Shown: positions 39,401-51,200, numbered from the stretch's first letter. The stretch: DNA of 64,000 nucleotides from Antitrichia curtipendula (GCA_951230915.1 OX579638.1:23392696-23456695), one strand, 5' to 3'. Made by a program: numbers and translations. Notes: generated by a model not told the origin, from the sequence alone.

Positions 39401-40191
39401 TTCTCAACCAATATTTATTACATTTTTAGACTTTTCAAAGTGATGATAATGATAAGTGACTTATAAATATTTAATTGAAAATTGCCACAAAGATGCAATT
39501 TTGAAATTAATCTAGAATTTTTTTGTGTATTGGATGTGAAATCTATTAATACAAGGGAAATAATTTTGAAGAATCAACAAGTCCTAAATTGGATGCCAAT
39601 GATATGCATCGCATTTATGTACATGATGACGATCGTGTACTTGTCAAGGTCCAAACAACCAACTCTAAGCATTGTTTATGTGTGAATGGTAGGCATGATG
39701 TACATAATAACTATGTTTCAACTCATGCACAATCTTTTTTGTTTAATAAACAAACTTGAATTTGACAAAAATTTGCAATTTTTTAATGCATTTGAAATAC
39801 TAATTGATATGATGAGGTGCAGATTATTCATTTTGGTCATTCTAGCTCTGTAGGCATTGAATATAATAAGATAGGTGATTGGCAATTCCAACCCTTATGG
39901 TAGGCATCTTGTTAAAATTGAGACCCTCAAAAACTTTCTACTTGTATACTTGTAAAGATCATATTCATAAACTATTGAACTTCTATAATTATTGCAAATT
40001 AAAACTAATTTTTTTGAATGTAGAGCTCAGTAAGCTAGCCCACATGCTTGGATATATTTCAATCTCAAACAAATAGGCATTGTACACTAAATCATTTTTA
40101 GACACCTTGAATTTCTTTTTATAATTTAAATTTACAAAGTAATTGTAAATTTAGGGTCAAAGGGTAAAGAAAAAGCTAGCTATAGTAGGAA
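36431..40191. other. Intergenic, no gene recognised
   Basis: The first 450 bp (to about 36880) are unusually GC-rich. Unassigned frames at 36900-37175 and 37240-37602 (120 codons) have no recognisable motif. The rest is AT-rich with nothing I can name. Confidence 0.4.
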
Positions 40192-40235
40192 TTTAGGGTT
40201 TAGGGTTTAGAGTTTTTTAGGATTTTAGGGTTCAG
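40192..40235 (+). repeat. Short interstitial plant-type telomeric repeat
   Basis: Two tandem TTTAGGG units at 40192-40205, followed by TTTAG and degenerate copies (TTTAGGATTTTAGGG) to about 40235. TTTAGGG is the usual plant telomere unit. Such short runs are common in plant genomes. Confidence 0.7.
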
Positions 40236-41871
40236 GTTGAAGCTCTAGGGTTGACAGCTTAGAACTTTGGGTTCTATTGTGGTACTAAGACACAATTTAG
40301 GCTAAGTAATTGTAGCTTATTGGACTTCCAAGATGCGTGCATGAAAGAAAAATCCTAAATTCTTTTATAAAGCCAATGCAAATTAATAATTATTCCTTCT
40401 TTATGCCTACGTAAGAAGCATATTTTTTTCAAAAATTCTTGAAGACATAAAAAAAAATCAAAGCTAAAATTTCAAAAATGTACTTGAATTTGTAGGTAAA
40501 GGACTTTCTTACAAAGCAAAAAACACCTATTGATGCCAAATATATAGATCCAACCTACATAATAAGAGCAAAGGCTTGTAATTCAAATGATCATATTTTT
40601 TGTAGTATCCTTGGTAAAAATGCAATAAGAAATAATTGAGCTTTTCATGTCATTGTACATCAAATCTCGTACAAAATCTTTTAATGGAATAATATTATAT
40701 TACCAACTAAGGTCATAGTTGCTAAATTAAAAAAAATTGATATTATCATGAAAGCCAAGTATTAGATGACTAGAGGTCAATGATAAAATTAAAAAAACTA
40801 TGGCTGTTGTTTTGTTTTTTCTTGTTTTAAAAAATGAAATGGTTGCAAATATATAATTGACTTTAATAATTATTTATTTTTCAATTGTTGAATATGACAA
40901 TTGGTTGTAGGTGCATGGAGCCTTTGAAGGATACACTAACATTACAGTGGGAGTTATTAACATTCATTATTGTTTCTTGCCTATCCGCATTGTAATTAAA
41001 AAAACGCATACGATAGACCCCAATAGTATTATATATCATCAATGCATAACTTCTACATGGCAACCTGATTTCAATCCACCATTAAATGGACCATTTTTAG
41101 CGGCAATACATACATGCTTTAAGGGTTCTTTACAACCCCACCCTCCACCAGCTCGAGGTAGTGTTTGTAGGAGGAAGAAGTGACTGAATATTAACTATAA
41201 GTTTTGATGTCAATGCAATAGTTAGATAATTTCTTCAAGTTTGGCTTGAATTTTAGATATGGTACTTTTTAGTTGGACAATTATAAAAAATCTGAAGTGA
41301 TTTAGAAGAAGAAACCCCATAGTAGAGCTTAATTAGAGATACAGTTTCCTATTTACAACATTTGGGAATCTACATTGGTAAATACATCTTAATAGGTAGT
41401 GTAGTTGAAGTCTTGTATTTTTCATCTCTAGAATGCACATTTTTGAATGTGAATGAGTAAAATTTTCTATGATTAAAGCCGCTACTAACATGTATGAGGT
41501 GATTTTTTCAACATTAATTGAAATTGCTATACAATACCGGTATTTCTAATAGATTAAATTAGTCTAAATTAATTTTTATTAATAATTAATATTGGTGGAT
41601 AGAATTTATTTTAATTAAAATTTGATAGAGAACTTGAAATGAGTAATGTATTTAACCAAATATAAGTCCCATGCCTTGCACCCGATCCAAAGTTGGACCA
41701 ATATTTAAAAAAGATTAAGTGAAGAATATTATTAGCTACATTTATTTTACAAATGAATAATTGGAGAAATTGGAAAAAGATAGAGCATAATACTCTTACT
41801 AATTGTTTCTTCTTGATTTCACGCAACATCAATGCAAATCAAGAGGTTTGACTTAAAAATCAATCCATTAA
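40236..41871. other. Intergenic, no gene recognised
   Basis: AT-rich, without coding homology. A 90-codon frame at 40911-41183 has no recognised motif. The right edge holds the TTAA flank of the next element. Confidence 0.4.
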
Positions 41872-42720
41872 CCCCTAAAGTTTCATGACTTTGTTTTCAC
41901 CAAAAACGCTCAAGAACTGCCATTTTTAGTACAAGTACCAAATTTTTGAAATTTTTTTTGACACATGTAACCGTATGATCTTGTAGTATGCTGACTTGAG
42001 AACATGTGGTAAAAATTCCAGAAATTTCCACCGCGTGGATTGCAAGATATGAGCATTCAAAATCACAAAAATCATTTTTGGGGCCCTGCAAAAAATAGGG
42101 CAGCTGCACTTCAGAAGCTCAGTTTTCTATGAAAAAATGTCCTAAATGGTGGTACTTCTTTGGATTCTTTTTCCTAGACAAGTTGGCTACATGCTTAAAA
42201 AATTTCACATCATTTGGAATTGTACAACATATAGGAAAAAAATAGTAAGTAGAACAAAGTAGAGAATGATTCAAAATACAAAATTGTTAAGAATTTAGAT
42301 ATGAAATTGGAAAATGCCAATCCCAATGGTTGAAATGTTGTAATAAACAATATACATCCTATAATTTTATTTTTTTCCAAAAATATTGAAAATTAAGTAA
42401 GATAAAGAACTTCAAAGTTTATTTTAGAGTAGAGATTCCATAACTGCCCGCAAACTAAAACTCCTTATAACTTTTGACTCATTGGTCAAAATGGAATGAT
42501 TCAAAGCTTCCCACTTATATGTAACTCTAAAAAACCAATTTCAAATTTTTGTTTTTGAAAAAAGTGAATTTTTCTGATCTGCCCGAACTGCCTGGTCGAG
42601 GAAAAAGTAACATATTAGGCCATAACTTTTGACTCGTATAATTTAGTGCATATGAAAGATATTCCTTGAGCATAACTTCTATTAAAATTTCAGCCAAAAA
42701 TATGAAAATCTCTAGTCATA
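41872..42720 (-). mobile_element. TTAA-flanked DNA element, copy B (inverted, one end unclear)
   Basis: TTAA at 41868-41871 is followed by CCCCTAAAG. Its interior on the minus strand matches copy A (8915-10931): for example TGTACAATTCCAAATGAT, AAGCATGTAGCCAACTTG, CTTCTGAAGTGCAGCTGCCC and ATATCTTGCAATC. At 42430-42460 it runs through the point where copy A carries the nested 1.07 kb element. The distal CCCC end is not recognisable, so the right border is approximate. Confidence 0.6.
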
Positions 42721-42729
42721 GTTACTTGA

Positions 42730-42910
42730 CCAAATTACTCGGAAAGCCCTTGACAAGGAGGGGTGCATGGACTTTGTTTGGAGGCATTTGGACCTAGGAT
42801 GGGAAAATTATGGATTATTGAGTTATTTTTTAAACTTAAACTATCAAAAAATACTTTTACTTTTACTTTTAACACTGGCAACAGCACAGGGCACACTAGT
42901 GCTATAATAC
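42730..42910 (-). repeat. Inverted single copy of the 30-31 kb repeat unit
   Basis: On the minus strand it reads CTAGGTCCAAATGCCTCCAA, AAAATAACTCAATAATCCAT and AAAGTAAAAGTATTTTTTG, matching the array unit at 30160-30300. It directly abuts TTAA element copy B. Confidence 0.6.
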
Positions 42911-43662
42911 GGAGTGAGATTGATTTAGGTGGATAGAAGTGATTGTAAAATGAGTTATTATTGGTGACCCTTGTCAACCAAGTCTGGAGCTCTGACTCTT
43001 CCCCCGACCGCTAGACGCACACTATTCCCCCGACCGTCGATCTTCTTCCGAAACCATATCAAACTCTGAGGCGACTTCGGAACTCACCACCTTGCAGATC
43101 TGCTCACTCATGCTATTCTTACTGCAATTGTGCACATTTGCATCACTTGAATCCTGAATCAGATTCCTGGTTTCCTCGATCATAATTATACACTACAAGA
43201 AAACGAGTATTTTATGACTGCAAAAATATGACTGAGGATGACTGACGACTAGTTGCAGTCATATTCTTGAAGGCCAACACCTTGAGGAAAAATATGACTG
43301 CAAAATATGACTGTTAGTCATTTTTGGGCCTTCTACTTTACAAGTATACACTATATGACCATTAGGAACACCAAAGTACTTCATAGGGAACGTAGGGAAC
43401 ATGTTTGGGGAATGCTAAGTCATATTGTCAGTCATATTTCCATGGTAGTGTCATTTTTTTTGTTTTGGGCAACCCAAGAAAAATACGGGCAATTCAAAAA
43501 AAATTGGATAAGCCATTATTTAAGATTTTGAAATCCTACTCATCTATTTTTTAGGATTTTAAAACCTAGTCACCACTTTTTTAGGGTTTTGAAATCCTAG
43601 CCGCCATTTTTTAGGGTTTTGAAACCCTAGCCACCATTTCTTTGGGCCCTTCTTCCTTGCTT

Positions 43663-43803
43663 TTTATTGTCTCTTAGTTCATACTTGTTATTGCTTCTTA
43701 GTTGTTGTCTTTTATTGTCTCTTAGTTCATACTTGTTATTGCTTCTTAGTTGTTGTCTTTTATTGTCTCTTATTTCATACTTCTTATTGCTTCTTAGTTG
43801 TTG
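43663..43803 (+). repeat. Three 47-bp tandem units inside the CACTA element
   Basis: Units start near 43663, 43710 and 43757 with TTTATTGTCTCTTA, then CATACTTGTTATTGCTTC. They create a false Leu/Ser-rich open frame. Confidence 0.8.
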
Positions 43804-44820
43804 TCTTTTGTTGCATCTTAACTCTTCTTTCTTGTTGCTTCTTAGTTCTAATCATGCTTTTTGTTTCTTGTTGTTGCATCTAAACTCTTTCTTTCTCTAA
43901 CATTTTAACTCTTTCTTCTTCTTAGTTCTTGTTTTTTGTTTCTTCTTGTTACTTTTTAATTCTTGCTTCTTATTTCTTTTTGTTGCATCTTAATTCTTGT
44001 TTCTTGTTGTTTCTTGTTGTTTCTTGTTGTTTCTTGTTGTGTCCTAGTTGTTGCTTCTTATTTCTTATTGTATCTTAGTTGTTGCTTCTTGTTTCTTGTT
44101 GCATTTTAACTCTTGCTTGTTGTTATTTCTTATTGTGTCTTAGTTGTTGCTTCTTGTTTCTTGTTGCATTTTAACTCTTGCTTGTTGTTATTTTTTATTG
44201 TGTCTTAGTTGTTGCTTCTTATTTCTTGTTGCATTTTAACTCTTGCTTGTTGTTATTTCTTAGTACTTGTCTATTTTTCTTCTTGTTTTCTCCATCACCA
44301 TTCTTATTTTTCCTACCCTAAACTTGAGCTACATATTTTGTGTTGTTGTAAGCCTTTGAAGGTTGAGCTTTGTTGTTCATTCACTAAAAATTAACCTCCC
44401 ATTTCTTTAATTGTTTATGCAGGCACCAAAAGTTGAAACAAAGTCATTGGAGGCTACTTGCAACCCAATAGAGCCATCTTCACATTATTGTAAGAAATAT
44501 AGGTCTTATTGGATTTTGTGAAATGATTCATTGTGGTATATATATTTTGTATTGGTGACTAATAAATGTCAATGATAAGAGTTGCTTTCCTTCTTACATT
44601 CTCCCTTTCTAATATGATTATTTCTTGTATATCTCTAAAATTATATATGTTCATTTTTAACTACATGGAGTCTTTTCCAAAATATGACTTTGTATTTTCC
44701 AAAATATGACTTTGTATTTTCCAAAATATGACTGCAATTAGTCATAAACTACCAATGACATCCATATGAACTACCACATCATTCAGAAATATGACTGTAC
44801 AAAGTCATATGCCACATTAT

Positions 44821-45042
44821 CCAAAATATGACTAACCGCAGTCATATTCCACGTCAGCCAAAATATGACTGACCATAGTCATATGCCACATTAGCCAAAA
44901 TATGACTGACCATAGTCATATGCCACATTAGCCAAAATATGACTGACTGCAGTCATATGCCACATTAGCCAAAATATTACTGACCGCAGTCATATTCCAC
45001 GTCAGCCAAAATATGACTGAACGCAGTTATATTCCACATCAG
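44821..45042. repeat. Six 37-bp tandem units (CACTA subterminal array)
   Basis: Units start at 44821, 44858, 44895, 44932, 44969 and 45006. Each reads CCAAAATATGACTGACC, then AGTCATATGCCAC. Each unit contains an imperfect palindrome of ATATGACT and AGTCATAT, like paired transposase-binding sites. More diverged units lie upstream from about 44690. Confidence 0.9.
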
Positions 45043-45785
45043 CCAAAAAAATGACTACATGGAATCGCATGCCACGTAGGATTTATTTTTGTTTACCCGG
45101 GCAACTCAAAAAAAAGTCAAGCCCTCAAAGATAGTCAAAGTATACGCCTTGTTGGCAAAATACGGCTAATTATGGATAATTATACCCCCAAAAAAATATG
45201 ACTGCCAATATGACTGATGTCCAAAGCGACTCGTCGGTAATGACTCATGTCAGTCATGTTGCAGTCATCTACAATGATTTCTGCGGCCAGTCATGTTTTT
45301 CGATTTTACGACTCATTGCAGTCATATTTTGCAGTCATAAAACATTGGTTTTGTTGTAGTGATAGGTGACATTTTTTGCAATTTTTCAAAGAACTTTAGA
45401 CTTGATTGCATGGTTTGCGAGCTTTAGAGTCGAGAATGGCAAGATTTGACGCAAATTGATGGCTATGGCGATTGTATCGTCCCTTCTTCGGAGATTCTTG
45501 ATTGTTAGTTTTTCAGTACTGTTGATTTTTTAGTATTAGAGTAGTGTTTTGTGATTCACGGCTTACTTTCGATTTCCGTGCTAGTTGAGAAGTACTTCGC
45601 CTGGTCGGAATTTGACTTGTGCGCTGGACGTCTGGAAAGAGGATCAAAGTTCTGAAATCGTTGCTTGGATAGTTACATTCTATTTCGTGGCTTTGTGGGA
45701 CGAGGATACGGTAGTTGTGCAGTAGTGTGAAATGATGCTTTCAGACTAGTTTGTGTCTACGGATTACTCGATTTTATCGAGCATT

Positions 45786-45991
45786 CACTATAAGAAACTA
45801 GAATTTTTTTATGTCTAAGTTGACAGATTTTAGGTGACGTCAAATGTAACAACCTTTGTTTTTATCTCAACAATAATGTCCAACGTAACATCAAAATGTT
45901 ACATTGGACATTATTGTTGACATAAAAACAAAGGTTGTCACATTTGACGTCACCTAAAATCCGACAACTAAAACACGGGTTTCTTATAGTG
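45786..45991. mobile_element. CACTA-type palindromic MITE (206 bp)
   Basis: Ends CACTATAAGAAAC and GTTTCTTATAGTG; target duplication ATT (45783-45785, 45992-45994). The arms are near-perfect complements, with the centre around AAAATGTTACATTGGACA. Its AGGTGACGTCAAA block resembles the AGGTGATGTCAAA block of the MITE at 30440. Confidence 0.92.
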
Positions 45992-46080
45992 ATTCAATCT
46001 TTCTGACTTCCAATGTTTCAGGCTTGGCCATAGCCGGAGAGATCGGTGCGTTTGGTTGCAGATTTACCAATCATTATGAT

Positions 46081-46183
46081 TTGTTTTACTTAATCTAGAC
46101 TAAGCATCTCTGCGGTAAACCTAATTATCAGTTGTTTCTCTTAATCTAGACTAAGTATCTCTATGGTAAGTCGAATTTATCAA
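46081..46183 (+). repeat. Two-copy tandem duplication of about 52 bp
   Basis: Both copies contain TTAATCTAGACTAAG followed by an ATCTCT block (46081-46131 and 46132-46183). It lies just upstream of the L-galactose dehydrogenase remnant. Confidence 0.85.
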
Positions 46184-46525
46184 TTGTTTCACTGTCGAGC
46201 TCGGTTCAAAAAGATATGCTCGTAAGGAAATTAACTCCTCATTGTTAATTTTTCTATGGGTTTCATTAGTTTCTTATATCCCTAACAAGACACAGAAGTT
46301 TGGTACTGGTTTTAACAAAAAGCCATTTTTTTATCATAGAGATATTTGCATTTAATGTTAACAATCAGTTAAACGAAGATATACTCTCTAACCAAATCAA
46401 GCATCATGGTTACACTGTCCAATGCACTTTCTTGGATTTAGTTTGAAATGTGCACCAATGTAGATAGAAGTAGACTGCAAACAAATAAACTGTGCAACAA
46501 AGTCCAGAAATAAATAAACGTGCAG

Positions 46526-47735
46526 ATATGTGTTGGACCGCGCTCCGAAGGGAGTTGTGGAAGTGATTCTGTCCTACTGCCACTATAGCCTCAACGACAC
46601 ATCCTTGCTTGAGCTTGTGCCATACTTGCAGGACAAGGGAGTTGGCATCATCAGCGCTTCCCCCTTGTCCATGGGTCTGCTCTCTGGACAGGGGTACCTA
46701 GAGTGGCACCCTGCTCCTCTAGATCTCAAGGTTTTTCGCACTTCCTCTCTATGTATCAAATTGTATGTACTTAATTAAATGTCGTAGAGTCTACCTCAGA
46801 AGGAGGCACCTAGGATAGCCCTCACTGTCCACATCCATGGGGCGTGACCATCTCCAACAAACGTTTTACTAGGTTAAATCTAAATTTAAACTCTTAGATT
46901 GACTTTTGAATTTGGTTGATTTGTCACGTGAATCAAGAGTTATGTGAAGCAGTGCCAACGCATAAGTGACTAATCTACAATAGAACGTCCACTTTGGAAG
47001 CTAATTCTTGATTGTAGTAACTTCGAAAACGTATTTCTGTTGTTAAAATAATGTTGGGTATGATTTCTAATTTACATTAGTATATTTTGTTACATTCCTT
47101 GAAGCTTCTGCATGATTTATTTTTTACCCTTTTTGCCATTTGGTCACTTGGGGATTACCTAGTAATGCAATTCAAGTGATAGAAATGGATTGGGTTGATA
47201 CGTTGATTGTGAAACTTTCCTGCGCAGGCTGCGTGTGCTCAGGCAACTGAGGTATGCAAGGCATAGGGCAAGAGCATCGCCCAGCTCGCAGTGCAGTACG
47301 CATTAAGGAATCGCAGCAGTGCCACCACTTTGGTTGGCATGAGCTCAGTAGATGTGGTAAGTCAGAACTCCTACATTTTTTAAGACTGCTTTGCATGTTC
47401 TTGTATGGCGTAAGTGAATGTTACATTTATCATCCTTATGATTGTGAGTGGTTGAATGTGACGGTACTCGTGTGAATCATTCTGTAGTAGTTTCGGTAAA
47501 ATTAATCCAAATTTGGTTTTCTCACGTCTAAATATAGGCTATGAGATACTTTCCTACAGGGGAAAACAATAAGGTGCACTGTGCCTTGTGTGTGTAGGTG
47601 CGCGAAAATGTGAAGACAGCCATTGAGGTGGAACAGAGTGCGACCATAGACGAAGAGCTTCTGCAACAAATGGAGCAAATACTGCAGCCAGTGAAAAACA
47701 TGACCTGGTCTAGTGGTCGAGAAGAAAATAATTAG
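46526..47735 (+). pseudogene. L-galactose dehydrogenase, 5'-truncated with a nonsense codon
   Basis: Three exons (46526-46730, 47228-47356, 47598-47735) with GT-AG borders join in frame and match the C-terminal half of plant L-galactose dehydrogenase. That enzyme is the NAD-dependent aldo-keto reductase of the Smirnoff-Wheeler ascorbate pathway (L-galactose to L-galactono-1,4-lactone). Recognisable blocks are YVLDRAPKG, VILSYCHYS, GIISASPLSMGLL, LAVQYALRNRS, TLVGMSSV and ILQPVKNMTW. Exon 2 contains an in-frame TAG at 47264-47266 in the segment between VCKA and GKSIAQ, where a Gln codon (CAG) would fit. No N-terminal exons (catalytic Tyr and Lys, first half of the barrel) are found in the kilobases upstream. 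It is therefore best read as a truncated, mutated duplicate; the splice sites are still good, so it is probably recent. Confidence 0.8.
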
Positions 47736-48055
47736 CTGCATAGCGATTCCAGTAGCTTTCTGGCAAGCTGGTACTCTAGGCGACTGCCCGTGATAAATAG
47801 CCTCTGCATTCGAACCGATTTAGAAGGAATTCAAACATAATTGTTTATAATGTTTAGAAAAATTGTTTCACATTTGAAGTAGTCCTAGATGCATCTTCTC
47901 TAGCATCATCTGTGTTCAGCAAATTCCAGTTGGAAAACATCCAGGCAAGGCTTGGCAAACAATTTGAAACCTGAAAACAATTGGACTCACATGCTTCACT
48001 CAGTGTAAGAATACCTGCCCTTCAAAAGAATGGTGTTCAAATCGTTTCTGAGCTT

Positions 48056-48282
48056 CTAGAAATTACAAGGCGCCTTAAAATTGAAAGGAGTACCATTTGC
48101 ATCTCGTTCCACTTCTGGAATCTCCACGTGGCTCTCCCCGGACAATTCCTCAAGAAATCTTCCCTTCGTTTCGGGAACCAGAAACGTGCACAGGAAGCCT
48201 GCAGCATTGATGACAGACAGCAACAGAAAGGAATTTTTCACTCCGATTCCAGCCTTGTAGCCTCTCTCATGCTTGCTCTCTC
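48056..48282 (-). pseudogene. Orphan C-terminal exon of a PHT1-type phosphate transporter
   Basis: The minus-strand frame reads GYKAGIGVKNSFLLLSVINA, then LCTFLVPETKGRFLEELSGE, a charged tail and a stop at 48056. This is the last membrane segment and cytosolic tail of plant proton-coupled phosphate transporters (PHT1, major facilitator superfamily). An in-frame stop lies just upstream (beyond 48282), and no further transporter sequence is found on the minus strand up to 49.5 kb. The fragment is about 75 of some 530 residues, so it is a remnant. The usual Ser in KGRSLEE is Phe here. Confidence 0.75.
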
Positions 48283-51200
48283 AAACTTCATGGGTTGATT
48301 AACTGAATAAAAAAACTTATTATTTAAAATTATTTTTGTACGTGATTCTTGGGGGCCCACACGACTTGTTTAGTGTTAAGGTTACTATAAGAAAAATGAA
48401 AAGAGGTGGGTGCTTTGGAAGAGTATAAAAATGCACCAATTTTCCTCTTAACTCCCCCCTCCTTCTATATTATTTGGGTTTGTTGAGTCTAATTTATGTT
48501 GGATTTTTGTCATTTCAAGCTAAAAACTTGTAACGATGTTTTGGGAACCTTTTCTGCTCTTGGTGGCTTAAGACATTGACATTAGATTAGCACAACTTGC
48601 AATTTATAAACATCAACTTAGTAGTAGCTCAATTATGAGAACTATTTTAACCTAATATTAGTTCAACAAACATTAGAATTTTATCAATCTAATAGGAATT
48701 TTTCCTATACATAGGGCCTTAAGCAAAAAAATATAAAACTATCACAAAGTAACTATGTTTCAATCCACGTGTATGCATATTCTTAGCAAAGACAAAGTCA
48801 CAAAAAAAATTAATTGTCTTTGTTTTAAAAGAAGTAAAAAGAGACCATGACCTAGATATTTGCATCAATATTAATAAAAGCAACGGCAAAATCTTGAACC
48901 TCATCAAGATCCAAGTGATTTGATAATGCAAGCTTGTGGATATTGAGCACCACCTTGTCAATCTACTAGACCCCCAAAGCATAATAATTTAAAAAAATGA
49001 AACAAAGGAAATGTGCAAGGCTTTAAAAAGGATATAAAAATAAAATAGGATTTCATTGCCAATAACAAACAGATACAACCAACCACAACTCTCTACAAGT
49101 AGCCTGATAGAATATGTAAAACTTTCAACTATCAAGTCAAGAGACAATGCTACTTCACATAAATCTCCTCTTTTTGAAAGGCATTGAGTTGAATTTTCAA
49201 CATCTAAATGATCTTTCCAAAGAGAATAATCACTCACAACAACATCTGAGTGGAAATTATTCATATACACTTGTGACTACACCAAGTGTTGCATTGCATT
49301 GAAGCTCTTCAACTCCTCCAACTATGGCAATAGTGGCATGGCAATATCCTTAGAAGAAATTGAAGTAAAAATACAAACACATGTAGAAGAAGTACACCTA
49401 CCTACGTTTGTCAACAAAATGTTGACATCCGACGGGATGTCCTATAGGACCATGAATGAAAAGATGTCCTAGTCGGAAAAGAGCCTTGTTCTTTACAATG
49501 TAGTATTTTATAATATGATTTCATCCTTCCATGGTTCATGTAGAGAAGAAATACCTAAAGTACTTTATAATTTATGGCAATGCTTTAGGGTTTATGATAG
49601 CGGCTCAGAATTTAGATTTGTTCTACAACCTAGGCAACAACATCCACATGTGTTTCATTTGAAATTCAAAATGTCTTTATTTTTCAAATTTTGTACAATG
49701 AAGACAAATCAATTTATTTAGGATTCATACGACAGGTTAGGATTTGGATGTCTTCCTTCTGGACTCCCTAGCTTGTAGTCTCCATTATTCTTGAAACAAC
49801 TAAGCATATGAGTCACATATAGAGATTACAATGGAGCCTTAAAATGATATTGTAGGACGTTTCATCATACGTATGGTTATAAAACGTGTCAAAATTTGTG
49901 GTTTGTGGACTTGCTTTGTTTGTCGCTTAAATACTATTGTATAATCTTTGTCTTTTACAAGGGTTAGGATTTAGAAATCATATATTGTTGCTTTAATGTT
50001 GTTTACCGTTTGAAATAGTCACAACACTCTTAGCATTTAAGTTTGCAAGCTTTCCTAGTTTATTATATTTATCAAATAGAGTCTAGTGGTAATGATTATC
50101 CATGATATGTTTCAATTTGATTCGTTGTGTTCCACCCATATGCATGACATGGCTAATTTCTACCACATGCTAGAAAAACTATGGGCTACTTGATGTGGTC
50201 TTTCTTCAAGTGATAAGGCATGGAAGACTGTGGGGGGTCCATAACAACTAGAAAACTTGTAGTGCACATTCTTCACTAGGAATTACACAATAATGTACAT
50301 TGCAAATGTATGCATGCTAAGATTTATGATAGACAAGGTGAAGATTCTTGCCCATGTATTTTCCATTCTTCTAATCCTTGATCTTACTAAAATCTCATGT
50401 TTTGTTCTTTTACTCTGGTACAAGACTTGGTTTTTTTAGATAATATTGTGAAGACATGAGATGTACTCAAGGTTGCAATATTCCATTTTCTTTGAGGTAT
50501 CTTTGATATTTTTACAAAGTAAGGAGTAGAAGTGAGTTTGGTATAGAATATGAGACAACACAAAAGACAAGAGGAAGGTAATGACGATAGTGTCATTATT
50601 GGTGACGACGCATTTCTATTGCATCTATAATTGTAGAGGATAACAAGAGTCGTACGGGTAATAGAATGACGTCTTTCTCCTCTAGTTGGACAGAGTTGAA
50701 GAACTGAATTGTATCATATATATAAGTGTACATCATTTGGAATAGACTCATATACTCTAGACATTGTGTACGGTTGGATAATACTTTAGTACTTCACTGT
50801 ACATAATACATGGTGCCATATATATGCAGTAGGACTTTCAGAGTTTTAGTGCAATATATTATGTGAACTTTTGAAAAGTTTGATGAATGTGCTAATAAAC
50901 AAGATTTTATAAGTGGATGTCAATATAACCAATACAACCCATCAATTTGATTGTGCCGTGAAAGAAAAAAAAATGTCATTTTTGGTAATGTTGAGCATTG
51001 ATCAATAGCTAACCAAGACTATTGTGAAATGGAATTGAACTAAGGTAGGACCATCTATTTCCAACCAAGGAGCCATACCCAACCTAGAGGTTGCAACTAT
51101 TTTCAACCACGGTTGGAAGAGATTTCCAACCAAAGCTTAGAATGTGCTTTTTTTTTCCTTTTTAAAGTTGAGACTAATGAGATTATCATATATGTTCCAA

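Larger units (their letters stand above)
43191..45361. mobile_element. Non-autonomous CACTA element (2.17 kb)
   Basis: Starts CACTACAAGAAAAC and ends (reverse complement) CACTACAACAAAAC. Both ends continue into TTTTATGACTGCAAA. The target duplication is ATA (43188-43190, 45362-45364). Subterminal copies of ATATGACTG / CAGTCATAT crowd both ends, with a 37-bp array on the right. The middle (43660-44290) is a T-rich low-complexity tract of CTTGTTGTTTCT type whose Leu/Ser-rich frames are not genes. No transposase is recognised. Confidence 0.9.

Noticed and set aside
43667..43900. Leu/Ser-rich 77-codon frame resembling a membrane protein
   Set aside because: It is the translation of 47-bp and CTT-type tandem repeats inside a CACTA element; other frames are equally biased.
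44821..45042. Regular 37-bp repeats resembling a CRISPR array
   Set aside because: The units abut without unique spacers, lie inside a TSD-flanked CACTA element, and the host is a plant.
47264..47266. TAG in the L-galactose dehydrogenase remnant as recoded or edited codon
   Set aside because: The 5' half is missing too, so simple pseudogene decay is the easier explanation; nuclear mRNA editing of this kind is not expected.
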